Below are positions 1 through 8,244 of a DNA stretch of 64,000 nt, piece after piece. Source of the DNA: a virus; the IMG/VR virus record IMGVR_UViG_3300032296_004087, positions 1-64,000 of that record, one strand, 5' to 3'. A model generated the notes under the pieces. It worked only from the letters and a program-made list of their open reading frames with translations. It was not told where the DNA came from and did no database searches. The first letter of the stretch is position 1. Every line of letters starts with the position of its first letter. Both the position numbers and the translations under genes were made by a program.

Positions 1-1
1 C

Positions 2-1051
2 CAAGGTGCCCAAGGAGGACAAGGGTTTCAAGGTGCTGAAGGAGCTCAGGGAGCTTTAGGTCCGCAAGGGGCTCAAGGTGGAACAGGATTCCAAGGAGCT
101 CAAGGAGCCATAGGTGCTCAAGGGTCTCAGGGTGCTCAAGGGGGTCAGGGATTCCAAGGTGCTCAGGGTGCTCAAGGACCACAAGGTTCTCAGGGAGCGG
201 TAGGAGGTCAAGGATTCCAAGGTGCTCAAGGTCACATAGGGCCACAGGGTTCACAAGGTGCCGTCGGAGCTCAAGGTTTCCAAGGAGCTACAGGAGCAAC
301 CGGTCCTGAAGGTGCTCAAGGAGCTCAAGGAGGACAAGGTTTTCAGGGAGCTACGGGACATATAGGTGCTGTTGGCCCACAAGGTGCCCAAGGAACTACT
401 GGTTACCAAGGAGCTCAAGGTGCTCAAGGTGCGAAAGGTCCTCAAGGTGCACAAGGAGGTCAAGGATTCCAAGGAGCTCAAGGTGCTCAAGGTGCGAAAG
501 GTCCTCAAGGTGCTCAAGGAGGACAAGGATTTCAAGGGGCTACAGGAGGTCAAGGTGCTCAAGGTTTTCAAGGAGCAACTGGAGGACAAGGATTTCAAGG
601 AGCACAAGGTGCTCAAGGGGCTGTAGGACCTCAAGGAGCTCAAGGAGGACAAGGGGCACAAGGGCCTCAAGGAGCGCAAGGTTCTAAAGGACCTCAAGGT
701 GCTCAAGGACCTGTAGGTTTTCAAGGAAGTCAAGGTGCTCAAGGAGCTACAGGACCTCAAGGAGCACAAGGAGGTCAAGGTTTCCAAGGAGCGGCTGGAG
801 CTCAAGGATTCCAAGGTGCTGCCGGTGGACAAGGTGTTCAAGGAGGTGTTGGACCCCAAGGTGCTCAAGGGGTACAAGGGGCGAGAGGACCACAAGGTGC
901 CCAAGGTGCTCAAGGAGGTGGAGGTCCTCAAGGAGCACAAGGTGACATAGGTGGAGCTGTTGCAGGTCCTCAAGGAGCTCAGGGGCAAAAAGTTGCTACA
1001 GGTGCTCAAGGTCCAACTGGACCACAGGGTGCTCAAGGAGCTCCCGGTCCA
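2..1051 (+). repeat. Gly-X-Y coding repeat (collagen-like shaft)
   Basis: About 1 kb of imperfect 9-nt units built on GG(T/A)GCTCAA and GGATTCCAA. The repeat makes long false open frames on both strands and is a likely site of length change by recombination. Confidence 0.9.
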
Positions 1052-1390
1052 ACTGGACCTTCAGATTTTAGATTAAAGACAAACATTCATCAAATTGAAT
1101 CCGCATTGGAGACAATACAGAAAATCAGAGGTGTTGAATTCAATTGGTTAGAAGATTATGCTTGGGGAAAGAAAGAAGAGCCAGAAATAGGATTCATTGC
1201 ACAAGAAATACTTCAGTTTTACCCTGAATTAGTGGTTGGTTCTGAACAAAATACCTACATGGTAAGATACGGTGAAGTAATTGCTATTTGTATCGAGGCT
1301 CTTAAAGAACAGGATACTATAATCAATCAACTCGAAGAAAGAGCTGAAAAATTATTTAATAGGGCGAAAGAAAAAGGTTTGCTGATTTAG
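2..1390 (+). CDS. Collagen-like tail fibre with C-terminal S74 chaperone (5' end outside window)
   Basis: The reading frame is already open at the left edge, so the protein is partial (462 residues seen). The first about 345 residues are uninterrupted Gly-X-Y triplets, mostly GAQ, GFQ, GPQ and GGQ, the pattern of a phage collagen-like fibre shaft. After the last triplets comes SDFRLKTNI, then a domain with [24 protein letters not shown] and EALKEQ. These are the hallmarks of the Peptidase_S74 intramolecular chaperone (endosialidase/T5 L-shaped fibre type), in which the Ser of the SD-x-R-x-K start acts with Lys to cut the chaperone off after trimerisation. The C-terminal about 30 residues form a coiled coil. 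The role is receptor binding or a virion fibre. Codons in the shaft are far more GC-rich than the rest. It ends 4 nt inside the convergent downstream gene. Confidence 0.9.
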   Translation, partial: QGAQGGQGFQGAEGAQGALGPQGAQGGTGFQGAQGAIGAQGSQGAQGGQGFQGAQGAQGPQGSQGAVGGQGFQGAQGHIGPQGSQGAVGAQGFQGATGATGPEGAQGAQGGQGFQGATGHIGAVGPQGAQGTTGYQGAQGAQGAKGPQGAQGGQGFQGAQGAQGAKGPQGAQGGQGFQGATGGQGAQGFQGATGGQGFQGAQGAQGAVGPQGAQGGQGAQGPQGAQGSKGPQGAQGPVGFQGSQGAQGATGPQGAQGGQGFQGAAGAQGFQGAAGGQGVQGGVGPQGAQGVQGARGPQGAQGAQGGGGPQGAQGDIGGAVAGPQGAQGQKVATGAQGPTGPQGAQGAPGPTGPSDFRLKTNIHQIESALETIQKIRGVEFNWLEDYAWGKKEEPEIGFIAQEILQFYPELVVGSEQNTYMVRYGEVIAICIEALKEQDTIINQLEERAEKLFNRAKEKGLLI

Positions 1391-2409
1391 ATATAGTCTG
1401 AAAATAACTCGTTAAAACTTTCTTTCATTTTGGTCCAATCGGCATAGTCAGGTGCGAATACCCTAACGCATTCAAATACATTCATATCTATACCATTTTG
1501 TAGAACACTCATAAAATAACCATAATTTTCAATAGTATGGGTACCTTCACCTCTCATTTCATCGAAATACCTTTTCATTAAACCAACAAAGTCATTGACT
1601 TCAATTCTAAAATCATATTGAGTTTTGGTTGGGTCTATAGGGGATTGTTTTGAGACCCAATCACCTTTACCAACAAAAAAATCACTCAATGAATTGAAAA
1701 TGATTTCATAGAGTTCAGATTCATATGCGTCGTTGTATGCGCTTTCGTATAAAGAATGTAACTCTGACCTCAAATCTTCCAAAATACCCAATACTGAGAG
1801 AGCACTATCTTCATCTGAAAAAATCTTAGGGATATTCTCTTGGGTTAGTTCAACGAAATCATTATGACCTTGTTCTTCGGCAATTGATTGAAGTAGCTCT
1901 GTTTCAGGATAAATCTTCTCACTTTCATTCAGAAAATCTTTTAACACTCTTTGATATAAAATAGTTTCATTTTTGGGAGTTAAATCTTCGATAACATCCC
2001 GATAAAGGTTTTCAGATGATACATCAAAACGTCCCCAATCATTTTCACCATCCAAAATGTTTGCAACGGTGCTTTGACTCAAACCATTTCTAATACTATC
2101 ACAAAATAACTCAGATAGGTCACTTCGGTCAGCAATTGTTAAAAATGTTCTACCATCATCCTCAACAGAAATTTCATCGAAGAATTCTACCATCATCGAT
2201 AAAAACTTCTCGGGATGGTTTTTGGCAATATAATAATAGCCATGGTTATGATATTCTTCGTTATCATTAGAAGTCAAATCTATTTGGTCAAGTAATCCTT
2301 TTTTATCTAACAATCCAATAATAGGTTCTATCTTACCATCCAAGGCACTTAATACACCTTCTAAGTCACCTTCGTTAAATTTTTGAAGTAAAAAATCATA
2401 CTTACTCAT
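1387..2409 (-). CDS. Unknown acidic protein, 340 aa
   Basis: I do not recognise a family. The start [11 protein letters not shown] at 2409 is preferred over an upstream in-frame ATG at 2445 because a TATTTATA element (2415-2422) ends 5 nt before it and the earlier ATG lies inside the hairpin upstream. The protein is acidic and mostly helical by composition, with no signal peptide or membrane segment. It lies convergent to the tail fibre, overlapping its stop by 4 nt. Confidence 0.75.
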   Translation of the reverse strand: MSKYDFLLQKFNEGDLEGVLSALDGKIEPIIGLLDKKGLLDQIDLTSNDNEEYHNHGYYYIAKNHPEKFLSMMVEFFDEISVEDDGRTFLTIADRSDLSELFCDSIRNGLSQSTVANILDGENDWGRFDVSSENLYRDVIEDLTPKNETILYQRVLKDFLNESEKIYPETELLQSIAEEQGHNDFVELTQENIPKIFSDEDSALSVLGILEDLRSELHSLYESAYNDAYESELYEIIFNSLSDFFVGKGDWVSKQSPIDPTKTQYDFRIEVNDFVGLMKRYFDEMRGEGTHTIENYGYFMSVLQNGIDMNVFECVRVFAPDYADWTKMKESFNELFSDYI

Positions 2410-2414
2410 ACCAT

Positions 2415-2422
2415 TATAAATA
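2415..2422 (-). promoter_or_regulatory. TATTTATA element
   Basis: Reads TATTTATA on the minus strand, 5 nt before the ATG at 2409. Confidence 0.55.
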
Positions 2423-2427
2423 CAAAA

Positions 2428-2456
2428 GGGGATGGATTTATCCATCCCCCCTTTTT
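2428..2456 (-). terminator. Hairpin terminator, possibly bidirectional
   Basis: GGGGATGGA/TCCATCCCC stem with a 4-nt loop. It is flanked by T runs on both strands and lies just after the 45-residue minus-strand gene. Confidence 0.7.
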
Positions 2457-2477
2457 TAAAGAGAACCTAAGGTCGTA

Positions 2478-2615
2478 TTACTTTTTGTTATAATACTTTT
2501 CTACTGTCTTTTTGATGGCATCTTTAACGCTCTCTTGTTGGGTAACTCTCTGTGCTGCGGCTTGAGTTGCAGCTTGTTGAGGGTTTTGATTTTTGTTTTT
2601 GCATCCACAGCCCAT
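2478..2615 (-). CDS. Small Cys/Gln-rich protein, 45 aa
   Basis: Small open frame starting MGCGCKNKNQNPQQAATQAA and ending in a Lys-rich helix (VKDAIKKTVEKYYNKK). A TATTTATA element lies upstream on the same strand (2644-2651) and a hairpin terminator directly follows, so it has its own transcription unit. The N-terminal CGC could bind metal. Function unknown. Confidence 0.6.
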   Translation of the reverse strand: MGCGCKNKNQNPQQAATQAAAQRVTQQESVKDAIKKTVEKYYNKK

Positions 2616-2643
2616 CGATTAAAGTATTTTTGTTGTTTATAAT

Positions 2644-2651
2644 TATAAATA
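2644..2651 (-). promoter_or_regulatory. TATTTATA element
   Basis: Minus-strand copy 28 nt before the ATG at 2615. It is part of a divergent intergenic region with the next element. Confidence 0.5.
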
Positions 2652-2665
2652 TAGATTTGTTTTGG

Positions 2666-2672
2666 TATTTAT
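2666..2672 (+). promoter_or_regulatory. TATTTAT element
   Basis: GGTATTTATC, 20 nt before the ATG at 2693. Confidence 0.5.
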
Positions 2673-2692
2673 CAAATATAAAGATTAAAATT

Positions 2693-3688
2693 ATGTCAGC
2701 AGCCGAGGAAAGAAGAAAAACAGGTAAATGGGAATTGGGTCCTGGTTTGGACGAAGAGGGAAGACAGGTCAATGCTCTTTATCAGTATTTGGTAAGTGAG
2801 GGAGAGATAAATGAAATTGATGATGATATTCAAGAGAATTTGGACAGACTAAGGAATCGTAAAGATGAGTTGGAAAATCAATATGAAGATACCTCGTCAC
2901 CTGAACTCATTGCCCAAATTGAGCAAATTGATGAAGAGTTGTCTCAGTATGATGAATATATTGATGTTTATGATATACAACCTGAGGGTGATTATGAAGA
3001 TTATATGAAGTCTTATTGGATTGAAAAATTAGGACAGACCTATGCTGTGGGTGATGATTATGATATCGATGAGGCTACCAAAAAAAACTTAGAGAACTTC
3101 CTTGATGAAGAAGGGTACGACTCATTACCCGATTGGATTTTGGAAAGTGGTATTTCAGAGAGAGATGTTGTTGAATATGCAGAGGACCTTTTTAATGATT
3201 GGATTAGAAACGACCCTGAGGATTATTTGGATGATGACGCTAAGGATTTGTCCAATGAACAAAAAAAAGAATATCAAGTTTATCAGAAAAAATCTAAAAT
3301 TTTGGCTGAGAGACTTGAAACTTTCAAAAAAATTGCGGAAAAAGAAACTGAAAAAAGGAAAGAAGAATTTCAAGATTTGATTGAGACTTTAGAATCTGAG
3401 ATGGAAAAAATGTTGGAATTAATAGAGGAAATTGAATCAGACCCACAGGGAGATTATCTCGAAGAAAAAATTGAGGAGGAAATTGAAAAAAGAGTTGAAG
3501 AAGTTCGTGAAGCGCCTTTGGACTTTCTGAAAAATTATGATTTACCCATATCTAACTTTATTGACCAAAGTGATGTAATTGGTGATATTATTCGAAATGA
3601 TGGATACACGGCAATTTCTCCATATGATGGTAAAATAGGTGAAGAAAATGTTGAGGGGACAACATATTACATTGTCCGAGTTGATTAA
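2693..3688 (+). CDS. Unknown acidic coiled-coil protein, 331 aa
   Basis: Start chosen at MSAAEERRKTGKWELGPG because the frame upstream is AT-rich intergenic DNA containing a TATTTAT element. Residues about 40-80 and 180-280 are rich in Glu, Lys and Gln and look like long coiled coils (EKETEKRKEEFQ, EEKIEEEIEKRVEE). No catalytic motif is seen. Its length, charge and position near the fibre gene fit a virion or scaffold-type protein, but that is only inference. Confidence 0.8.
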   Translation: MSAAEERRKTGKWELGPGLDEEGRQVNALYQYLVSEGEINEIDDDIQENLDRLRNRKDELENQYEDTSSPELIAQIEQIDEELSQYDEYIDVYDIQPEGDYEDYMKSYWIEKLGQTYAVGDDYDIDEATKKNLENFLDEEGYDSLPDWILESGISERDVVEYAEDLFNDWIRNDPEDYLDDDAKDLSNEQKKEYQVYQKKSKILAERLETFKKIAEKETEKRKEEFQDLIETLESEMEKMLELIEEIESDPQGDYLEEKIEEEIEKRVEEVREAPLDFLKNYDLPISNFIDQSDVIGDIIRNDGYTAISPYDGKIGEENVEGTTYYIVRVD

Positions 3689-3715
3689 AAAGATTAGTTT
3701 GTTATTTTTTAAAAA

Positions 3716-4504
3716 ATGGGTAGAGGAAAAAACCAACATTTTAAGTTAAGCCCTGAGTGGATGTTCACTCAGCCTATTGACTTTGAATATAACAAATATA
3801 CTTTGTTAGGGTACCTTCAAAAGTGTGAAAAAAGTTTCGATAACTTTGAGATTTACCCCGACTTTGTGGAAATCTCTTTACACTTAGCCAACCTTCAGTC
3901 CCTTATGAAGGAAAGAACACTTCTTTTAACTAATAAAAAGTTCCAATCCCCTGATGATGAAATTCTTCTTAAGGAACTATATCCCAAAAGAATTACTGGT
4001 CTAACAGAGGATGAATTTGCCGAAATTGAAAAAACGATTATGTATTCGGGAAACAAACTTTTAGATGTCTTCAATGTTGGTAAATCAATTTGGAACATAG
4101 TTTACGAATCTACCAATGTTGTTTTAAAGAAAAACAAAAAGTTTGTCAATAGCGGTCGGGGGTTTGTTTATTTCCCTATAAAGGATTTAAAAAAAGTTTT
4201 AGTTTGGGAATTCAGGTTTGAAAAAAACCGAACCACCAAAGGGGAAACCAAAATGATTATGGATTTAATTTGGGAGGGTGACCCTCAAGGATTAAAAATA
4301 TTTGACATCTGTTTGGAGAGGTCATCGTGGAATAATGTCGAAGACATTGAAAAATTGCCGTTGTTTGAGATTACAACAAACAATAAATTTCCGATGGAAG
4401 AAACTCTTATTCCGATGATTAAGAGAAAGATTGTGGGGTACCTTACTCAAAGTATACCATTAAAAGACTTTAAACACTTTGATAGTTCCAAATTAATTTC
4501 GTAA
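3716..4504 (+). CDS. Unknown protein, 262 aa
   Basis: Starts MGRGKNQHFKLSPEWMFTQP, 27 nt after the previous stop, same strand. Mixed alpha/beta composition with a basic central part (KKNKKFVNSGRGFVYFP). No signal peptide, membrane segment or recognised motif. It appears to head a run of short, tightly spaced genes to 5321, probably one transcript. Confidence 0.75.
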   Translation: MGRGKNQHFKLSPEWMFTQPIDFEYNKYTLLGYLQKCEKSFDNFEIYPDFVEISLHLANLQSLMKERTLLLTNKKFQSPDDEILLKELYPKRITGLTEDEFAEIEKTIMYSGNKLLDVFNVGKSIWNIVYESTNVVLKKNKKFVNSGRGFVYFPIKDLKKVLVWEFRFEKNRTTKGETKMIMDLIWEGDPQGLKIFDICLERSSWNNVEDIEKLPLFEITTNNKFPMEETLIPMIKRKIVGYLTQSIPLKDFKHFDSSKLIS

Positions 4505-4512
4505 TATTGTTT

Positions 4513-4707
4513 ATGTCTTTTAACAAACGGATTATAACCAAAGAACAAACCATCAAGTATCTTAGTGAAAAATCGGTGTCCAAACTTTTTGGAAGTGCCG
4601 ATGCACTTTTCTTTAATGATGAGTTTACCCTTAAAGTATACGAAAGTTATATTATGGGTTTGACAGATGTGGAATTGTTTAATATCTTTAAGCAAGATAT
4701 AAAATAA
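4513..4707 (+). CDS. Small unknown protein, 64 aa
   Basis: MSFNKRIITKEQ start; a TTG two codons upstream is the alternative. Eight nt after the previous stop and 8 nt before the next gene. The pattern KEQTIKYLSEKSVSKLF suggests a short helical protein. Function unknown. Confidence 0.6.
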   Translation: MSFNKRIITKEQTIKYLSEKSVSKLFGSADALFFNDEFTLKVYESYIMGLTDVELFNIFKQDIK

Positions 4708-4715
4708 GAATTTTT

Positions 4716-4928
4716 ATGAAGTGTATTAAATCAACCAAACTTAACAACACCTATAAGGTGGGGGATATTGTCCGTGTGGAGGACTTCGAAGCTGACCTTA
4801 AGGTTTCAACAGGGGTGTGGGAGTTCGTGCCCAAGTCAGAGTGGAAGAAAGAGGTCCGTGGAACTCAGATACTTCCCGTTGTGGAAGAAAAACCAAAGAA
4901 GAAGAAAAAAACCAATAAACAAGACTAA
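4716..4928 (+). CDS. Small basic-tailed protein, 70 aa
   Basis: Starts MKCIKSTKLNNTYKVGDIVR. The VGDIVRVEDF segment resembles a small beta-barrel (SH3/KOW-like) and the C-terminus is Lys-rich (EKPKKKKKTNKQD). Its stop overlaps the next start as TAATG, so the two are probably translationally coupled. Function unknown. Confidence 0.65.
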   Translation: MKCIKSTKLNNTYKVGDIVRVEDFEADLKVSTGVWEFVPKSEWKKEVRGTQILPVVEEKPKKKKKTNKQD

Positions 4929-5122
4929 TGGAAATCGACCAAATCACCCTCAAGACTCTAATGAGCAAACTTAGTCAGCCTGTTCATATTAGTTACATCG
5001 CTCGTTACATTCTCAAACAAGAATACGATGTGACCAACAGAGTAATGAAAAAGTTAATTGAGGATGATGTGGTCGAAGAGAGTCCGATGGGAAAGGAGTA
5101 TTATGTTCGTAAAACTACATAG
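4928..5122 (+). CDS. Possible winged-helix protein, 64 aa
   Basis: The sequence MEIDQITLKTLMSKLSQPVH, then YIARYILKQEYDVTNRVMKK and DDVVEESPMGKEYYV, has the helix-helix-wing spacing of a small winged HTH. Putative DNA-binding regulator; inference from pattern only. Confidence 0.6.
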   Translation: MEIDQITLKTLMSKLSQPVHISYIARYILKQEYDVTNRVMKKLIEDDVVEESPMGKEYYVRKTT

Positions 5123-5321
5123 GGTGATGAATAGACACCATTGGGCGGTTTCGCTAAGAATTTTTCGTTTACCTATCTTTGCTTTTTCTTTATCCAAAGG
5201 AACTGCTTGGATAAGATTTTTCGGTCGAGGAATATCCGTTACAACACAACCTTTGTTTTCTGTTAGAAACAGATTAAAGAAGTCCCTCAAGTTGGGCAAA
5301 TTTTATTTTGAATTACTATGA
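5103..5321 (+). CDS. Small basic protein, 72 aa
   Basis: MFVKLHRVMNRHHWAVSLRI; Arg/Lys-rich and hydrophobic (IFRLPIFAFSLSKGTAWIRF). It could start at 5103 (overlapping the preceding gene) or 5127. Its stop overlaps the glutamine synthetase start as ATGA, which supports a real coupled gene. Function unknown. Confidence 0.55.
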   Translation: MFVKLHRVMNRHHWAVSLRIFRLPIFAFSLSKGTAWIRFFGRGISVTTQPLFSVRNRLKKSLKLGKFYFELL

Positions 5322-6472
5322 AAATTAAATTAGAATATGTATGGCTTGATGGTTATACCCCCGAGCCAAACCTTAGAAGTAAGGTTAAAGTAATAGACAT
5401 TAAGAACGCTGAGGGAAGAGTTTCTTTGGACGATTGTCCTGAGTGGAGTTTTGACGGTTCTTCAACTCGTCAGGCTGAGGGTAAGTTTTCGGATTGTATC
5501 CTAAAACCTGTTAGAGTTTATGCTAATGTTCTCAATAAAGGTTACCTAAAATCATATTTTGTCCTTTGTGAGGTCATGTACCCTGATGGTACTCCCCATG
5601 AAACGAATACTCGTGCAAATGTTGGGTTCGAAGAACAAGACCTTTGGTTTGGATTTGAACAAGAGTATACCATCTACCAAAACGGTCGTCCACTTGGATT
5701 TCCAAAGAACGGCTACCCTGAACCTCAAGGTAAGTACTACTGTGGTGTTGGTAACGGACAAGTTCATGGACGAGAGTTTGTGGATAACCACATGGAGATG
5801 TGTATCAAAGCGGGTATAGATATCACAGGAACAAACGCAGAGGTTCTCCTTGGTCAGTGGGAGTTCCAAGTATTCAGTCAAGGAAAACTACAGGCTGGTG
5901 ATGACCTATGGATGTCTCGTTACATCCTTCTTCAGATGAGTGAAGAGTACGGATTCAAAATTGAATTCCACCCCAAACCAGTTCAAGGAGATTGGAATGG
6001 CTCAGGGCTCCATTGTAACTTCTCTAACAAAAAGATGAGAGATGAAGGTGGTGAGGAGTACTTCCACAATATCTTCAGAGCCTTCGATAGTCGTCACAAA
6101 GAGCACATTGAAAACTACGGTTCAGAAAACGCTCTTCGTCTAACTGGTAAACACGAAACCCAATCCATTGATACTTTCAGTTGGGGTGTCTCTGACCGAG
6201 GAGCTTCCATTAGAGTTCCTTTGGCAACCTCCAAAGAATGGAAAGGTTATGTGGAGGACCGTCGTCCCGCATCGAATGGTGACCCCTATAAAATCGTTAG
6301 AGTTATTTCCGAAGCTTTGGACCTTGCAGTTCAAATTAATAAAATCAATCACACCATGAACTCCAAGATTGATACTGAAAAGGCTAAAGAGGCTTTGGCA
6401 TACTTGGGTATTAATTGGAACCACTCTCAAGAACTTAGAGAGGCGGAAAAATTAGGCCCGGACGATGAGTAA
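5318..6472 (+). CDS. glnA: Glutamine synthetase, type II
   Basis: Makes glutamine from glutamate, ammonia and ATP. The 384-aa length and sequence match the short GSII (eukaryote-like) family, not the 470-aa bacterial GSI: YVWLDGYTPEPNLRSK at 7-22, FDGSST (45-50), CEVMYPDGTPHETNTRA, the metal-binding GFEQEY (112-117), the NGSGLHCNFS loop (227-236), TGKHET (276-281) and RGASIR (294-299). All expected active-site blocks are present, so it is probably active. It is coupled to the gene before (ATGA) and overlaps the methyltransferase after it by 8 nt. In a phage this is an auxiliary metabolic gene that may supply glutamine for nucleotide synthesis. Confidence 0.95.
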   Translation: MKIKLEYVWLDGYTPEPNLRSKVKVIDIKNAEGRVSLDDCPEWSFDGSSTRQAEGKFSDCILKPVRVYANVLNKGYLKSYFVLCEVMYPDGTPHETNTRANVGFEEQDLWFGFEQEYTIYQNGRPLGFPKNGYPEPQGKYYCGVGNGQVHGREFVDNHMEMCIKAGIDITGTNAEVLLGQWEFQVFSQGKLQAGDDLWMSRYILLQMSEEYGFKIEFHPKPVQGDWNGSGLHCNFSNKKMRDEGGEEYFHNIFRAFDSRHKEHIENYGSENALRLTGKHETQSIDTFSWGVSDRGASIRVPLATSKEWKGYVEDRRPASNGDPYKIVRVISEALDLAVQINKINHTMNSKIDTEKAKEALAYLGINWNHSQELREAEKLGPDDE

Positions 6473-7094
6473 ACCCTATATCCAACAAACTCTCACCTAT
6501 ACTGAAGATGGTAGGTTAATGGACGAAACAGGACAAGCGGTAATGATGGATTGGGAACGCCCAATTATGGAACAAGCGGCAAAGGTCATTACCCAAAATG
6601 GTGGACGAGTTCTCAATGTAGGATTCGGAATGGGAATTATTGACACTGAAATTGAAAAATATCCCAACACCGAACATTGGATTATTGAACCTCACTTAGA
6701 TGTCTTTACTAAAATGATGGATGACGGGTGGCACCTTAAATCCAATGTAAAAATCCTACACGGAGACTGGCAGTGGTTTCTTAAATACTTACCTAAGTTT
6801 GATGGTATCTACATCGACACTTGGGATGAACAAATTTGGGACTTCTTGAAGAATACACCGAACATGCTTAAAGAGGGGGGTATCCTTTCATTCTTTAATA
6901 ATCCTCGTGGTGATGAGAAAGGATTACATATGTCTCAAGAAGAATATGACATTTTGTCACCCATATGTCAAATTGACTTTGAGACTATTGAGTTGAATCA
7001 CATTGACGGACCTGATAAACAAACTGCAAACGGAGGATTTTATTGGCATCCCGATTGGAAGACCTATTATTGTCCTATCATAACTAAAAAATAG
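6465..7094 (+). CDS. GAMT/RMT2-like SAM-dependent methyltransferase
   Basis: 209 aa. The motifs AVMMDWERPIMEQAA, GGRVLNVGFGMGIIDTEI (SAM-binding motif I), HWIIEPHLDV (motif II acidic end) and FDGIYIDTWDE are characteristic of guanidinoacetate methyltransferase / arginine N-methyltransferase 2 relatives. The true substrate (guanidino group, protein arginine or other) cannot be read from the sequence. It overlaps glutamine synthetase by 8 nt, so the two are one operon. A paralogue is at 15720. Confidence 0.85.
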   Translation: MSKPYIQQTLTYTEDGRLMDETGQAVMMDWERPIMEQAAKVITQNGGRVLNVGFGMGIIDTEIEKYPNTEHWIIEPHLDVFTKMMDDGWHLKSNVKILHGDWQWFLKYLPKFDGIYIDTWDEQIWDFLKNTPNMLKEGGILSFFNNPRGDEKGLHMSQEEYDILSPICQIDFETIELNHIDGPDKQTANGGFYWHPDWKTYYCPIITKK

Positions 7095-7136
7095 ACAAAC
7101 TTTTTGTAGTCTGTCGTAATAATCATAGTGTTGTGG

Positions 7137-7144
7137 TATTTATT
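7137..7144 (+). promoter_or_regulatory. TATTTATT element
   Basis: GGTATTTATT, 11 nt before the ATG at 7156. Confidence 0.45.
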
Positions 7145-7155
7145 AAAAAAACATT

Positions 7156-7860
7156 ATGAAAAAAATCGATTTAAATTCTGGTGATAAGTTCCATTATTGG
7201 ACTGTAATTTCTCTATCTGATTTTGAAACTAAAAAAGGGGAGAGATATTATAAATGTTCTTGTGACTGTGGTACAATCAGGGATGTCAGGGCAAGTACTC
7301 TCAAAAATGGGCAAACAAAATCTTGTGGTTGTTTTGTGAAAGAAACAATGTCAAATTTAAAAAGAATTAATATTCAAGGTGTAAAATTTGGAAAACTAAC
7401 ACCAATCAAGAGAGTTCATCATAATAATGGCAAACATTTAAATCATTGGTTGTGTGAATGTGATTGTGGTAATCACATTGTTGTAGCAACAAGTTCTCTG
7501 ATGAAAGGTCAAAAATCTTGTGGTTGTATTAGGAAAGGTGAAAGTAACCATAATTGGAAAGGTGGCAAAATAACTACTCGTGCTGGTTATGTAAAAAAAC
7601 ATGCTCCAAATCATCCTAATAATATTATTGGTTATGTTTTAGAACATAGATTAGTAATGGAAGAAGTTTTAAGTCGATATTTAGAACCAAATGAAGAAGT
7701 GCACCATAAAAATGGTGTTAGAAATGACAATTCGATAGAAAACTTAGAACTTTGGGTAAAATCCCAACCTCCTGGTCAACGAGTTGACGATATGATTGTT
7801 TTTTGCTATAATTTCCTTAAAAAGTATAAACCACAAATTTTAAAAAATGAGTTTGAATAA
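7156..7860 (+). CDS. HNH endonuclease with zinc-finger repeats
   Basis: 234 aa. Two similar N-terminal units, each with C-x-C-DCG followed by S-CGC (CSCDCGTIRDVRASTLKNG..SCGC and CECDCGNHIVVATSSLMKG..SCGC), form Cys4 zinc fingers. The C-terminal part, LEHRLVMEEVL..LEPNEEVHHKNGVRNDNSIENLELW, is an HNH_3 nuclease core. This architecture is typical of free-standing phage homing endonucleases that cut a recipient genome to spread. It overlaps the DUF3310 gene by 14 nt. Confidence 0.9.
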   Translation: MKKIDLNSGDKFHYWTVISLSDFETKKGERYYKCSCDCGTIRDVRASTLKNGQTKSCGCFVKETMSNLKRINIQGVKFGKLTPIKRVHHNNGKHLNHWLCECDCGNHIVVATSSLMKGQKSCGCIRKGESNHNWKGGKITTRAGYVKKHAPNHPNNIIGYVLEHRLVMEEVLSRYLEPNEEVHHKNGVRNDNSIENLELWVKSQPPGQRVDDMIVFCYNFLKKYKPQILKNEFE

Positions 7861-8080
7861 AGAAATGGTCAATCATCCAGACCACTATCAATTTGGAAAA
7901 GAAAATACATATGAAGTCATCAAAGTCATTGAAGCTCTTGAAATGGATTTTCATCTTGGTAACACTTTTAAGTACATCGCTCGGGCGGGTAAAAAAGGAA
8001 CGGACAAAGAAATCCAAGACCTGAAAAAGGCTCTTTGGTATTTAGAGAGAAAAATTCAACTTTTGGAATCTAATCGATGA
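7847..8080 (+). CDS. DUF3310 family protein
   Basis: 77 aa. VNHPDHYQFGKENTYEVIKV, then FHLGNTFKYIARAGKKG and LKKALWYLERKI match the DUF3310 signature found in many phages. The biochemical role is not established. Its stop overlaps the next start (ATGA). Confidence 0.9.
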   Translation: MSLNKEMVNHPDHYQFGKENTYEVIKVIEALEMDFHLGNTFKYIARAGKKGTDKEIQDLKKALWYLERKIQLLESNR

Positions 8081-8244
8081 TTTTATATCTTCTTTGGGGT
8101 TCGATATTTGGAATGTTATTCCATTATGTTATGATTGTAACTCAACAAGAAGTTGAATTTACTGAAATAGTATTGGTGGTCCTTGGTTGGCCACTGATAT
8201 TACTTGTTTTTGTATTTGGATTAATTAATGAACTAAGAAAATGA
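8077..8244 (+). CDS. Small membrane protein, 55 aa
   Basis: Short frame with ATGA overlaps at both ends (8077 and 8241), strong evidence that it is translated. The sequence MILYLLWGSIFGMLFHYVMI and a second stretch VLVVLGWPLILLVFVFGLI form two hydrophobic helices. Function unknown. Confidence 0.7.
   Translation: MILYLLWGSIFGMLFHYVMIVTQQEVEFTEIVLVVLGWPLILLVFVFGLINELRK

Noticed and set aside
251-1036. Long open frames on both strands inside the fibre repeat
   Set aside because: They are Leu/Ser-rich or Val/Lys-rich artefacts of the 9-nt repeat; only the frame with Gly-X-Y and the S74 domain makes sense.
3155-3373. Minus-strand Phe-rich frame opposite the acidic coiled coil
   Set aside because: Reverse complement of GAA/AAA-rich codons gives Phe/Ser/Leu runs; artefact.
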